A stretch of DNA of 64,000 bases from Irineochytrium annulatum (GCA_027600665.1 JADGJL010000031.1:1-64000), one strand, 5' to 3'. Shown: positions 11,394 to 23,333, counted from the stretch's first letter. The notes: generated by a model not told the origin, from the sequence alone. Numbers and translations are program-made.

Positions 11394-13016
11394 ATGTCCC
11401 AACGCCACGTCACTGCGGTATGATGTCCTCTGTCGCAGATCCTTAGTGACTCGGTTATCAGGGAGAAGAATGCAAGGAAGCCGCCCGCACGCTCTCGTCC
11501 TTCACTGGCACTGACCAGATCGGGACGGGGATTCCCAAGTAGGATCCCGGACGGTGCTTTGTTGGGACACTGACTACCTTTTCAGGCCCTTCATCACCAT
11601 GGCCATGGCTGTCGCAATCGTCACTGGCAGCACGGGTGTAGCGGTCGTTCGGCTTAAGACGGGAGGTAGGACTTTGGACCAACCCGTAAGCTGACAACCC
11701 ATAGAGTGGAGTGCTCCATGCGCGATCATTCTTGAGAACCCCGGCGGCCAGATAAAGTCAGAACAAAGCTCGATACTCTTGTTCATGACGGAAAAGGCGG
11801 TGTTGGGACTCGTGGCTCGGACGCGACTTATCTTAAACCAAACACATCGATTCGCGCCCGGGCCACTAGTCGGGAACCCCATCATCGACGGATCTATTGG
11901 TAGGAGGAACGCAAGGATGTAAGGTTAATTCCGAAAAAGATGTTTACGTCTACGTGCGGTTCAACAATGTCTTTACGCCCGCCGAGCTAGTTTCATCCAA
12001 CATGGCCGGCTGGGGCGTCCGGGAGGACATGGATCGCCATAGCAGGTGGCACGGCGAGGACGTGACGTGGGCCGACGTCTTGATGAATAAGATCACCGTC
12101 GACCGGAGCTCCATTGGCAACGCGCTCTACCTGGTCATGAACATTGCGGCGGGCAACTCTCCGGCCGTTTTTGAGATGAACGGGCGGAAAAACTTCGCTG
12201 ATCTCGAGAAACTCCCGACACGGAAAGGCCGCGACGGACAAGGGACGCCGGGGACGCCCGGGACACCGACGTCGAGTTATTGTGCGTTTTATTCTTATCT
12301 ATCGCCTTCTTTGGCTGAGCTGATTTCTTTCAGTAGCGCAACAAGCCCAGAACCAATCCCCGTCATATCACCAGCAAGTGCACCAACAGCAACAGCAGTA
12401 CCAGCAGCAAGCATCTCAGCAATACCCCCAGCAAATGTCATACTCGCAGGACCAACTGGTGCAAATGAGCCAGCCGCAACTGTTTCAGCAGCCTCAGCAG
12501 CAATGGCAAGGAGGTCAACAGGGAATGATTCCGGGTCAGCAGCAGCAGCAGTGGATGGGTATGCAGCCGGGGAACGCGATGCGGCCGTCCCTTGAACAGC
12601 AACAAGGTTACCCGTACAATAGTGGACAGGCATACCAGCAGGTAAGGCGGGAGTGAAACACTCGTGAGGTGGTGAAACTAAAAGCTCGGTTAGGGAGCCT
12701 CCTCCTCCGGATTTGGAACGCCGACTTCGGGCGTTATGCCCCTGGCCTCGCAATACAACGGCTTCGGTGCCAATACGGCGAACCTGGCGAAACAACAAGA
12801 GGAGCTCGTAAAGCAGCAGATGGAGTGGCAGCGTCAGCGGGAGGCGGCGGAACAACAGGTGATTTGTACTTTATTTAATTTTTTATCTTTTTTTGCCTAA
12901 GAAGGGGTTTTTTTTTTCTTTAGGCAAGGATCTTGGAGGAGCAATCTCGGAAGCTCGAGCAACAACGGTTGGAGTTGGAGCGGGAGCAGCTGGCGATTCA
13001 AAGGGGGTTCCGGTAG
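11394..13016 (+). CDS. SYLF (Ysc84-type) domain protein with Gln-rich region and coiled coil
   Basis: The first half, assembled from five exons, is a SYLF/DUF500 domain like that of yeast Ysc84/Lsb3, which binds lipids and actin at endocytic sites. Matches: ECKEAARTLSSFTGTDQIGT, then GIPKPFITMA, STGVAVVRLKTGEWSAPCAI and the later pattern ending DVTWADVL. No SH3 domain follows; there is instead a Gln-rich segment (residues about 245-340, with runs such as QQQQQYQQQASQQ) and a C-terminal coiled coil (ARILEEQSRKLEQQRLELER). About 427 residues. Introns: 11418-11461, 11539-11585, 11666-11704, 11900-11939, 12282-12333, 12642-12693 and 12859-12923. Frame closes exactly at the stop 13014-13016. The start at 11394 is the least certain boundary. 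Confidence 0.78.
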
Positions 13017-13056
13017 AGGTTTTATTATACAGTAAATAATGCAGATGTTTTTTCTT

Positions 13057-14984
13057 TTATGTGGACATAATTGGGCGATATAAGTTCGCTGAGGCGTCGT
13101 CGTTGCGTTTTTTGTAGTAGTCATACAGGAATGCTGCGGCTTCTATGTCCTCGGGAGCGTGGCGCTGAAGAGTGTGAAGAGAGAAGGACGTTTAGCTGAA
13201 TTTGCGCGTGTACTTTCTTATTCTCACCCGTGACTGGCTCTGAAACGTCTTATAACTCGACAGGTAATACTTGGCCGCATTATCAACATCACACGCCCGC
13301 TTATACACCCTCGCGATCGTCGTAAGCACTTCATGCCGGTCCTCGACCTCGTAAGACAGCGCGCGCTTATAGCACCTTATGGCCTCGTCGTCCCTGTTCA
13401 AGGCCTCATAAACGTCGGCCAGGACGAGCCAGCAGATGGAGTCGTACGGCTTCAAGGCGGCCGCGCGCTTCAGGTAGTAAAGGCTGTAGAAGTTCATCCG
13501 AAGGATTTTGTAGATCTGGCCGAGGGAGTGCCAGGCTGCATAGTCGCGGTTGTTGATCTCTTTGGCAGGCAGCAAACCTTCAGCATTTTTCACGACGTCG
13601 GAGATTCTCGCGTACCTATGGCTCGTCGGTAGGCGTCCACGGCGGCGTGTGACCTTGTCATCTCGACGTACTCATGTCCGATCAGGGTCCACGGCAGGCT
13701 GTTCTTCTGATTTAGCTTCGTGGCTCGCTGGAAGTATTCGATGGCCTTTTCGCGCTCCCCTTGCAGTGAGTAGTAGTTGCCTGACACAAGGCGTGTTAGA
13801 CTTGGACAACGCTGGGAACTGTAACACCTATGACACAACATGTCTCTTCACGGAATCTATCGACGCCATTGCAGCGATTTGCGAGGTAGCCTAGCTCCGG
13901 CCGTCTGTTCAAAACAAAGAGCGCATTGCCATATTCCCCCGTGAAATCTATCATGTGTGGATTTGCGTCGTAGAGCTTTTTAAACATGTCTACGCATTCA
14001 ACGTAACCTTTATAGCACATCAGTTAAGGCATTTTTTAAACAGCTTTCGTACGTCGGTTCCAATAAAGTGACATGGCGTACTGCAGGGTCAAGAACGGAC
14101 TATCGGGGAAAATATCGCGTAACTTATTGATTTTGTTCTCAGTTTCCGCGACGGATTCGACTTGGGTTACCCCGATCTCGACCAGGAAGAGTTTCGTCAT
14201 CGTCGTTGATGGTAGTTGGGGAAGAATATCGTTCAACTTTGGGAAACAGCATAAGTATAACCAGCTGAAAGCAAGGATGTTCATCTTACCGACTCTCGCT
14301 CCTGAATGCAAGAAGCGAGCTCTTTCCACGCGCTGTAGTTGTACTGATACCTAGTCACCGACTTGAGAGCGGCCTTCAGCGCCTCGTCCTTCAAATTCAG
14401 CTCGTTGCAAACGACAGCAAATCTGTTTTATCTTTGTCAGCAATATTTGTAAAATTGATTGGTTTCATACATACAGATAGAGCAAGAAGGCATCGGTTTC
14501 ACCCTCATCCAGCCGAGCGAGGAGTTTGGCGTATATCTCGGTCAGCTCCCTCTTTTGTGCTTCACAACGTTTAACACTGGGAACGTCACAAGAAGATGTT
14601 TTTTATACCATCGGTTTTATTAAAGCTCTTCTTTCCCCATGCCTGTCCCATTGTCAATCTCGAGACAGTAAATATTATCATTACCATAAACCGCGAGTAA
14701 AGGTGCAAGAACAAGCAATCCGGATGCTCCAGGTTCCCCGCCAGCGTGTGCGCGGCCCTCTCAAACTCTCGCACCTGGAAGTAGCTCAGCGCCAGCATGT
14801 ATTTGCCGGAATCCGCGGCGTTCATGGGCAGGGTTGCTGGCTCATCATCGTCGTCCTCTACCATGGACGTCGCCAAGTCAATGTCGACGCCGAACGCGTC
14901 TGCTTGCTCGGCGGCCCACTTGGCGGCCTGGTACAGGCCTCGACGTGACATCTCCGCGAAGGCCAGGCGAAGGGCGCGCTCCAT
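13057..14984 (-). CDS. CDC23: Anaphase-promoting complex subunit 8 (CDC23/APC8)
   Basis: TPR scaffold subunit of the anaphase-promoting complex, the ubiquitin ligase that drives mitotic exit. About 498 residues after splicing eight exons. Family blocks: RRGLYQAAKWAAEQ at the start, DAFLLYLFAVVCNEL, LNDILPQLP, YVECVDMFKKLYDANP, EETCCVIGNYYSLQGEREKA, then LPWTLIGHEYVEMT.SHAAVDAYRRAI and RDYAAWHSLGQIYKI.RMN.YSLYY. The last exon gives EAAAFLYDYYKKRND. Introns 13165-13227, 13560-13615, 13781-13827, 14008-14052, 14237-14289, 14423-14474 and 14577-14691 (the last is 115 nt, unusually long here). The start at 14984 is the first Met before the conserved block; a further upstream exon is possible. It ends 40 bp from the SYLF gene stop. 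Confidence 0.9.
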
Positions 14985-15834
14985 TCCGCGGATGCTCCTG
15001 GTCGCCTGGATTGGCACTGCAACTTTGACAAGTGCCGAGGAAGAGTGAAGCGGGAAGTAAACTCGATGAAGGTAAGTCCCGCGACTTTGACTTTACAATG
15101 AAGAGTCCTGCAATGGACGGTCACGACCAACAACAAGTTGTCGAAGACGGACTGCTGATCAGGATCAGGTTCGACGCTTGTTGGTGCGCCCAAGTCACAT
15201 AAGTCCCACCAATCTCCGTCGACAAGTCAGACAATTGCTGTTGGCTTCAAAATTGAATTACACGTCGTGTAATTACGACGCAGCATGTTCTCGTCGCAGT
15301 CATGTGGTCTCGCTCCATATCCCACTCGACACTTGAAAAAACGTCACCCACTCGCGCAATGTCAGGACAAACTACATTATATTGGTAGCATTCATCTCTT
15401 CCACCGCCTCGGCTTGCCCTCCTACCATCAGCCAGGGATTATTAACGACGGCCGCGATCCCCCACCTCAACCGCCGATTCCTAAATTCCTTTCGGTGACG
15501 AGGCTTTGAGGTCGCACAATGCCTTCCAGACCATCAAACGAATTTTATTTGGTGCTAGGCTTTATGCCAAGCTACAGTCTTCGGCATTGACGTAACACTA
15601 GAAGAGATAATAATATGATATCTAGTTATCCTACATCGGTCCACTTTCACAGTGAAGCTGAAAGAAAGCTTCCTGTGAGCTCATTATGACGGAACACGCA
15701 CAAGGCATGTGGAATGCGCGCGTGTATTGGCGAGGACAGATCGATGACGAAGAATCACAGTAAAATCAACACGACTTCTGTATTAAAGAAAGTAATTTAA
15801 ACGTCGTAGGGGTCGGTGGGTCCAACCAAAAGTG
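14985..15834. other. 850-bp intergenic stretch
   Basis: Lies between the CDC23 start and the KAE1 stop, both on the minus strand. It contains open frames up to about 110 codons, but none shows family motifs or splice-compatible continuation. Possible 5' exon of CDC23 or long promoter. Confidence 0.35.
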
Positions 15835-17099
15835 CTAATCCCTCCAGGTGACTAAAACTTCATCCGTTCTGAATCTACAAGAACTAAGAATGCTATTATG
15901 AAGTCTGCGGCCCACCTTTGAGTGCAGGTTGCATCTCTCACATCGCAGGTAATACCACCTTTAAACATCAGTAAGCCAGCCTGGGCAATCATGAGCCCGT
16001 TGTCAATGCAGAAGCTGCCAGTACTAAGAAGACGCAAGCGCTGTGTTTTCTACCTATCATCCGTTGCAAACAGGCGGCCATCCCGTTGCTTTACCATTTC
16101 TCCCATCATTTCCTGCAGCCGAAGGTTACCTAAATACATGTTAAATGGATACATCAGAGTTCGCACGAACATCCTACACCGCCTACAATTAACACCTCAT
16201 TGGCGCCAACGTGCGACATCGCTCGCTCAGTGATTTCGATAAGCATTGCAAACAACGTCTCCTGGAGCGAAAAGCAGAGGTCCGCGGCGTTGTACTCAAC
16301 AGCCTTTACTGATTCGGTCGCAATCGTCTCGATGCAAGAAAGAATCCCCGAAAAGCTAACATCCATTCCTTTGACGACGTAAGGGAGCTCGTAGAAATTC
16401 CGTCCACTATAAACTCGTCAAGGAATGGTTCGTGGGATCACACCAGCATCCCTTTTCGCGAGTTGTTCAATATTATATCCCGGGCTCGGATCATTTGATA
16501 GGTTAATAATACGAGCAAAGCGATCCAGGCAGTTTCCAACAGCAATGTCTAACGTCTCGCCGAATATTTGGTATCTACATCGCACTAAATGCAAAAAAAC
16601 TACGTCCATAAAATCACCTTCTTTCCGCAAAAGCGATAACCTGCGTATTCCCGCCGCTGACATACAGAACGACCGGATTTTGAGCGCCAGTAATATACCT
16701 ACCCATCTCTATGTGCCCGATGCAGTGATTGACGGGAACGAGTGGCTTCTTCCAGAGCAGGGAGAGAGTTCGAGCGACCACCGCGACAACGGACAGCGGC
16801 GCACCCATCCCCGGGCCTTCAAACCTTAACCGTGGTTTATCATTGATCGTACCTTTGGTGAAACAAATGCAATCAACGTCCGCATGAGTGATCCTGGCCG
16901 TTTTCAACGCGTCCGCTATCAACTCAACGACATTGGCGCGGTGATGAGCAGCGGTGTCTCGCGGAAGAAACCCCTGACCAGGAGGCGTGATGAACGTCTT
17001 CCTTTTGTTTGCGAGCACTTTCGAAGTCCCGTCCGCGTTGTGATGCATCACGCCAATCCCGATTTTGTTGGCACTTCCTTCAAGACCCAGCGCGATCAT
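15835..17099 (-). CDS. KAE1: KAE1/OSGEP, tRNA threonylcarbamoyladenosine synthase subunit
   Basis: Catalytic subunit of the KEOPS complex, which installs t6A at position 37 of ANN-decoding tRNAs. About 356 residues. Starts [16 protein letters not shown]. Metal-binding [11 protein letters not shown], nucleotide-binding [29 protein letters not shown] and MDVSFSGIL, then the glycine motif IVGGVGC joined to [13 protein letters not shown], and the family end TQRFRTDEV with TWRD. Introns 16575-16617, 16414-16443 (only 30 nt; alternative 16388-16441), 16130-16170, 16015-16053 and 15875-15915. It has no organelle-targeting extension, so it is the cytosolic paralog rather than Qri7. Divergent from the reductase gene, starts 81 bp apart. 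Confidence 0.92.
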
Positions 17100-17180
17100 T
17101 GTTCTGTGAATATGAAGACGCGAGCACTTGAAGTAGCGTCCGTCAACTCCGTGACGTCAGCAAGGCGTCAAAGTCTTGAC

Positions 17181-18316
17181 ATGCGCATCATCAAAGGGGC
17201 TCATTTCTTCCGGCATAAGCGCTGTCTGCATGTGAAGGCTCTCGAAGTACCTGAGACCGGCCGATCCCAGACTAAGGTCGTTGCTTTTGCTGTCACTGTC
17301 GGCGCGTTGGTTGCCGCCTATGACCTTCACTACTACCTCCACGTCCATGGCAAGGACAGACCGTCGGCGTTATCTCCCGAGGAGTTTCGGCTGTTTAGGG
17401 TCAAGGAGGTCATTCCTGTCACGCGGGATACGTCCGTGTTTAGATTTGATGGTGCGGGGCGATGACTGCCAATGCCTTCCACTAACGTTAGTCGGCAAGC
17501 TTCAAACGCCAAGGGCCGGAGCACTACTGGCAGCCTGACGCCTGCCAGCCATGTTATCGTTCTGGACGACTCGTGCCAGCTGGCGCGTCCGTACACGCCT
17601 GTGGTGTTTGGTCAGGGCTACTTCGACCTTCTGGTCAAGAACTACCCCGATGGGTCGGTATCGCGGAAAATTCACAGCCTTCGTGCTGGGGACACCCTTC
17701 CTATACGCGGGTCGCTCCAAACATGCAACTATCAACAAGACGCAGATCATTTAATATTGGTTGCGTTATTGTTCGTTGCTAGTACTAACATCTACTTAAG
17801 ATCGCCGGCGGGACTGGGATCACCCCTATGTACCAAATCTTATCCGAGGTTCTGAAGAACAACCCTACCACCAAGATTTCGCTGGTCTACGGTTCAAAAT
17901 CGGTCGAGGACATTTATTTGGAGCGGGAATTAAGAGTTCTTGCGGGAAATCACTCCAACCGCTTCAAGGTTCATCATGTAGTGGAGTTACCACCGAAGCC
18001 GAACCCCGCGGTGGCTGTGGACGGGACTGGGTTTATCAAAGTGGACATGTTGCGGAAATGGATTCCGGCTCCTGGTGCAACGTCGGAGAAGATGCAAGTT
18101 TTAATTTGTGGGCCTGACGGGTAAGCATTTTCCAAGTCTGGGTATCCTATTACTACTCCTTTTGCGCGTTTACATTTAACTTGGATGATCTAATTCAACT
18201 TTCTCAGGCTGATAAAAAGCATGGCCGGCCCGAAAGGGAAAGACAATTCGCAAGGACCTTTAGGAGGGATACTGAAACAAATGGGCTTCTCAGAGGCACA
18301 GGTCGTAAAGTTATAA
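17181..18316 (+). CDS. NADH-cytochrome b5 reductase, membrane-anchored
   Basis: FAD enzyme that passes electrons from NADH to cytochrome b5, used in sterol and fatty-acid metabolism. About 319 residues. An N-terminal hydrophobic segment (VVAFAVTVGALVAAYDL) follows a basic stretch, suggesting mitochondrial outer-membrane or ER anchoring as in Mcr1 or Cbr1. FAD motif RPYTPV, then GDTLPIRGSL, the NADH site IAGGTGITPMYQIL, LVYGSK and LICGPDG, ending with LGGILKQMGFSEAQV. Introns 17452-17499, 17760-17800 and 18121-18207. An in-frame ATG at 17112 would add 23 residues rich in Arg, Ser and Val and could be the real start of a presequence. Its stop lies 11 bp from the TSC2 stop. Confidence 0.88.
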
Positions 18317-18327
18317 ATGATAAAGAA

Positions 18328-21300
18328 TCAGCTATATCTCGTGAAGTCGAGCACGCTATCAACATCGTTTGCGTCCGCCTTCCCTGTTGCCGCTGATGCC
18401 TTTTCTGCGGACGCCTTTTCCGCGGACGCCTTTTTTAAATTTGCGACGATTCGTTTAATTTGTCGAAGGCGCTCGCGCGCGCTGCCCCAGTTTGCGCTTT
18501 GCCCCGCAATTAACGAAAGCATATTGCCATGCAGCGCCGCCAACCTGACCAATCCGGCGAGCGTATAGCCGGAGACTACCTGCCCTTCACCTAGTAACCC
18601 AACGGATGGCAAGTCTAAACCCGCTTTTGTCCGGCAATCAACGTAGAAACTTGTCTGATCGTACGCCAGCTCCGTCGATGTGTTAGACTCTTTCAATGGC
18701 TTTATAACAATGTTGATGAAGTTAAATTGCCCAGGTAATGTGTCGAAGTTAAAGGAGGTGGTGCCTGATTCGTCAAAAGCAATCACGACGAAGTCATTGC
18801 CAATGTGTCTCTTCTTTAGAGAACACTGCGGATCCCTTTCCATGATCGTCGGCATCAGCGTAGCGACGTGGAACACCATCTGCGACCCGGACGCCTCATC
18901 GTCCCACATAAGGGTTGTTTTTCCGTCTAGCTCGTCTGTAGAAACATCCAGCCCTCCAGTGTAAGCCCCAGAGGAGCGCGACAGTTGTATGCAGTGGCCT
19001 AGAGAACTTAGGAAGCAGGAATATAACCGAGACCCGCATGAGTTTGACAAAATTTCTTTTTCATTCGTCTGGTTTCGTCCAATGTAAACCACCCCGATCT
19101 TGTGCAAGTCAACGACTGGTATTCGCTCCAAAACTTTCAGGCCCCTTCTCGTGCTGTCATCATTCGGTAAGGCGAGAGGTGCGTTGGTATTCGACTGGTA
19201 CGGATACGGACTCAGTTGCATGAAGAGAAACGCCGGGTCTGTCAACGTCGCTTCACCGGGTTGACCGATACGAGGCGTGTGTTCACCGGCTGCATCGGCA
19301 CCACCGTCCATTCCAGACACAAGGGAAGATAAAGAGACGGAGCGGTATCGGCTTGAGCGGAAGGAGGTGATTTGTACATCCTGAATCCACAGAAGTTTAA
19401 AACATTTTAATGTACATATTCAAACCTCCATAACGCTGCCCGTCGATGCGGACCGGCCATGCTTTAGCCGTTGAGCGTGCGAGGCCATTGAGTCGTCGTC
19501 TGTCAACAAGCCGTCCCGCTCAGGTTCGAACGAAAGCAACTCCAGTGGAGCGGTTAATCGGTGTAGAGACTGCCGCGATCTGCCTCGATTTTCCACTCGC
19601 GTCCACGAACAAACAACTCCGCACGACCGGCTAATTATCGTCTCGATCCACCCTTCCACGGCGCCTGTCCTCATTGTTACAATTCCGTTTCCGTAAGCCC
19701 ACGTCTTCTCCGATATCAACCGAGCATTCACTCCCGCTTGCACCTCGGGCGGTCTCGGCGAGCAATCCGAGAACGTGTTCATGATCAAAACATCCAGAAT
19801 CAGCTCGATGCTTTCGTCCAGAACGGGCTCCTCGGATGAAGATCCCGGCATCATGTACTTGATAATGAACGGGACATATTTTCTTCTTTCCACCAGTTTC
19901 AAGCTGGAGAACCACGTCGTCACGACGTGATATGCCATCTGAACGACGTAGTGCGAAAGCGTCGACCGTGTGCCACCTGAGGGCATTTGAATATGCTGCA
20001 AGGCAATACCAAACACCCTCTTGAAGTCCGCGTCGGTGCAGTTGACGTATAGCTGCGGATATCGCGCTAATATCGACAGAAATTCAAGCTTATGCGGCGC
20101 CATCGCCGAAGACGTGATTCTTGACACTTTCATCAGAATGGACGGAAGATGTCGAGTCATGTTTGCAGGCAGCTCAATCAAAGCCAGCGTAAGGAAGTGC
20201 AGCGAGAGCCGAGCCGCGGACGGCCATCTTTGCAATCCTAACTGAAATGCCTGAATCACATCATCGGACTCCTGCCGCGTCATTGAGCCGTAGGGAACTA
20301 ACGCCGCTAAGAGCTTTAGAGCACTGACGTAGACGTCCGACTTTTTAAACTGGGACGGGACGTTCGTCACTGACACGAGCGCCTTCTCCTGCGTTACAAT
20401 CTCGCAAAGAACTCCGCGCAGTGCTGTTATGCCACCAATACAATCGTAAAACAGGTGAGCCGATTTCAATTGTGCTTCAAAATTCGTAAGAATCAAGCTG
20501 TATATTGACCACATCGTCTCCGTTATCAGTATTTCGCCTATCGCCGTGAGGTACTGATCCAACTCGATTAGGACGCACTTTTTCGTACTGGAAAATCGCG
20601 AAGTATTGCAAGTAACCATCGTAGACTTCCTCACTGGCAATGACTTGTAGTTGTTGATGTACACAATGCTGTCGTTATCTGCCCGCACGCTGAGAAGGAG
20701 CTCCAACACAAGCCCCTTTCCATTTTGCTTGCCCTCATCATCATCAGAAAGATCAGACGCGGTCGCTAGAACTTCCACAAGCCCAGAAAACACTACGTCG
20801 CATCCTGACCCCGTCCGCTGCGCGAAAGCGTGGAGGAACACCTCTACTAGTACTTCGCAGGCCGAGTAGCGTAACACCGCGGAACCAGTGCGATAGCATC
20901 GTATCACACCGGCAATGAGGTCCTTCCGCTCATCACCTTCACAGTAAGCAAAGATGCTAACCGGCATTTTAAGTATTCGTGAAAGGGTAGCCTCATCCCC
21001 AATATCAAGATCTGCCAGGAGACTGATGAGCAAAGTAGAGGCGAAGGAGCTCTCCCCATTAAGATCACTCAATTTCGAGTCGAGCAAATCGAGAATTTTG
21101 CTCTTGACTACAGTAGTTGCGTTGCTCCGCAATAACCTATCGGCGACTGAAATAAAAGACGTCTCGAATTCGGAATTCGGCACCCATTCGTGCAGCGAGC
21201 AGTAATCAATCATCGAACATGCAAGCGGTTCCGATAGTTTGGAGCAGTTGTCGACGAGGATATCATAGAATGACTTTCGAGACGATGCCGAGGACTTCTG

Positions 21301-21710
21301 ATCTTCATTGCAACACGAATGCAATAGTATGATCAGCTCGTTCCAACTCTTCAGAAAAGCCGCTCTCCCGGAGCTTATAACGGGATCATCACCGACTAGC
21401 TTCGAACCTAATGACCATCCCGAAGGGCATACCGCGGACCAACATCTGCCATAGTTGGCTGCGGTCGCGAGCAACAAATCCCATTCCAGCTCTAACAGCG
21501 AAGAGCCGCTCTCCCTTATTAGAAGGATCAAGCTGGAAATTGCCTCCGCCCCAACAACATAATCGATTTCTTACTGATGTTAAAAGAAAATGATCAAAAG
21601 ACCGAACCTTCCACGATTTCAGATGCTTTGCACTTGCTCGATAAGTCATTAAAGGAAGACAAGACTGCTAAGCGTGGCAGAGCTAAGATTTGCGACGTGA
21701 CTGTTGCCAT
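18328..21710 (-). CDS. TSC2: Tuberin (TSC2) Rheb GTPase-activating protein
   Basis: Large GAP that, with TSC1, turns off Rheb and so restrains TORC1. About 1099 residues, shorter than human (about 1800). The C-terminal Rap-GAP-type domain is clear: IPVVDLHKIGVVYIGRNQ, EKEILSN, YTGGLDV, VFHVATLMPT, then the catalytic Asn-thumb region KKRHIGNDFV and GQFNFINIVI. The N-terminal two thirds is helical repeat without strong motifs. Only two introns: 21570-21607 (38 nt) and 19381-19425. The start at 21710 opens MATVTSQILA and joins in frame through EIVEEIDYVVGAEA. Close to the C-terminus is a short KASAE repeat. TSC2 is absent from budding yeast but kept in fission yeast, so its presence fits an early-diverging fungus. 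Confidence 0.92.
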
Positions 21711-22319
21711 CCGACTTTCGACGGGAGGCGGGAGGCGCTGGAGACCGCGGTATCGGGCACGCGGCGGGCTATGACCGTGATGGTGCTAACGAGCGGGCTG
21801 AGGACCGTCCGAAAGGACACTGTCAGTCAACGTCTCCCAATTGAAGTGAGCAAGCCTGCTGCTCAAGCCATGCAGTCCGTTCACCTCGATTAACAACAGA
21901 ATTTCAATACAACATCCATCTGGGTTCGTAGAATTTGTTTGCATTCGCCTTTTGTTGAAGACCTTCCGTAAGTCACAAAGAGTGACATCTTATCAAACTT
22001 TTAAATGCATTGTCGTGAGTTTTGGTTTCTGGTTTTATTTTGTACGTCGGGAACGCGTTATAGGAGAAAGCCTGCGAAATACATTTGGCATTTCAAGAAC
22101 ACTTCACCGGCACTGCCGCTCTTGTGAGGCATAAAATAATTCCCCACGGATCACGAGCGGATGGCGACGGCGAGGAACCTTTCTACCGCGTCGTGAAAGC
22201 CTAGGCGCGTCATTAGGGCATCGTCACGAGCTCGCCTGGCGTTTAGCCAATACGGTGTGCCCCCAAAAAGCTGCGGTGACAACTTCTACTCCCGAACGCC
22301 CCTCAACCTCGAGCCCGCC
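21711..22319. other. Divergent intergenic region between TSC2 and a hypothetical gene
   Basis: Head-to-head region that should contain both promoters. Short open frames only. A 5' exon of the downstream gene could lie near 22160-22250, since the open frame there begins without ATG before 22320. Confidence 0.35.
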
Positions 22320-23333
22320 ATGGAGCATGAGGACGCCCCAGATGAGTTCGTCGATGCGCACCACGGCGGCCCGTTCGATGTCAACTCCCTTGTCTCCGCC
22401 GCGTCTTCGCACCAACGCGACGATACTCTCGTCGTTTCACCGTCCTCTCGGGCATCCCACTCCACCAGCAGCTCCAGTTCCCGCAACAAGAAGCATGGTT
22501 TGCTCGACAAGCTGATTAATCGGGCGCATTTCCATGTAATCTCACTATTTGCTGGCTTAGGTCGGCGGCACAGGCACCGCCTGCGAGCGCGGACGCCGTC
22601 GCCCCCGTCATCGCCTGAAGCAATCCCTTACCGGCCCTCGCGACTGACCCGGGTCAGAAACGGCGAGGTGGGGCTCTACAGCGAAGGTCGGATGCCGTGG
22701 AACCCAGCGTACATTACACCACCGGCAGCATACAACGATCCGCCTGGATGGTTGTTGCTGCAGAACGGCGACCGGATGCCGGTCATGGTCGCATTCCACC
22801 CAACCCCCTTGTCTTCAGCCTACCCGCCTGTCCCTCCCGGGTATCCGTCTCCAATGTCTCAATCAAATTCACCTCCGCCAAGGACTCGGGTCCCGGCGGG
22901 TTCGGCAGGAGTTGATCAATGGACTGATGCAGAATTTCACGACGTGTCGACGCGGGCAAGCGGGGATCACCCGCGGCCGTCCTCAGGCCTGCGATATAAG
23001 GCGCTACAAGCTTGCTTATATGCCCTTATCGTCGTCGGCGGCATCTCTTTAAAAAACCGAAACTTCTGGAACACTTTACCATCTTTCTCCCGCCCTCTGC
23101 TTCCGGTGATCGTATATATGCAGAATTTGCGAAAAACTGTGTTTTCGGTCGAACGGAGGCGGGCATTTGTGCTATGGCTTGCGAATCTTTTGGAGGTGCA
23201 GATGGAAGTAACCAAGCCCACACTAGCTCTCGCTCCGACTTCAATTGGCCCTCTGCAGTCTGCTTCAGTGTTTTCGACTGTAGCATCAGTTTGGGAGGGG
23301 TGGAGAAAGTTAGTAGCTCCCCCAACATCCTGA
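22320..23333 (+). CDS. Hypothetical Pro/Ser-rich protein
   Basis: One open frame of about 337 codons from the first ATG (MEHEDAPDEFVDAHHGG). I do not recognise it. It has a Ser-rich stretch near residues 40-65 (STSSSSSRNK), a basic Arg/His patch (GLGRRHRHRLRAR), Pro/Tyr-rich text in the middle (PPVPPGYPSPM), and a moderately hydrophobic helix near residue 260 (ACLYALIVVGGISL), followed by mixed helix. The codon pattern and absence of stops over 1 kb support it being coding. It could be a single-pass membrane or tail-anchored protein, or a disordered regulator. The open frame continues upstream to 22257 without ATG. Confidence 0.5.
   Translation: MEHEDAPDEFVDAHHGGPFDVNSLVSAASSHQRDDTLVVSPSSRASHSTSSSSSRNKKHGLLDKLINRAHFHVISLFAGLGRRHRHRLRARTPSPPSSPEAIPYRPSRLTRVRNGEVGLYSEGRMPWNPAYITPPAAYNDPPGWLLLQNGDRMPVMVAFHPTPLSSAYPPVPPGYPSPMSQSNSPPPRTRVPAGSAGVDQWTDAEFHDVSTRASGDHPRPSSGLRYKALQACLYALIVVGGISLKNRNFWNTLPSFSRPLLPVIVYMQNLRKTVFSVERRRAFVLWLANLLEVQMEVTKPTLALAPTSIGPLQSASVFSTVASVWEGWRKLVAPPTS

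Noticed and set aside
11595..11640. AVAIVTGSTG, resembling a short-chain dehydrogenase NAD site
   Set aside because: Flanking exons give a SYLF domain (GTGIPKPFITMA before, GEWSAPCAI after); there is no downstream SDR catalytic motif.
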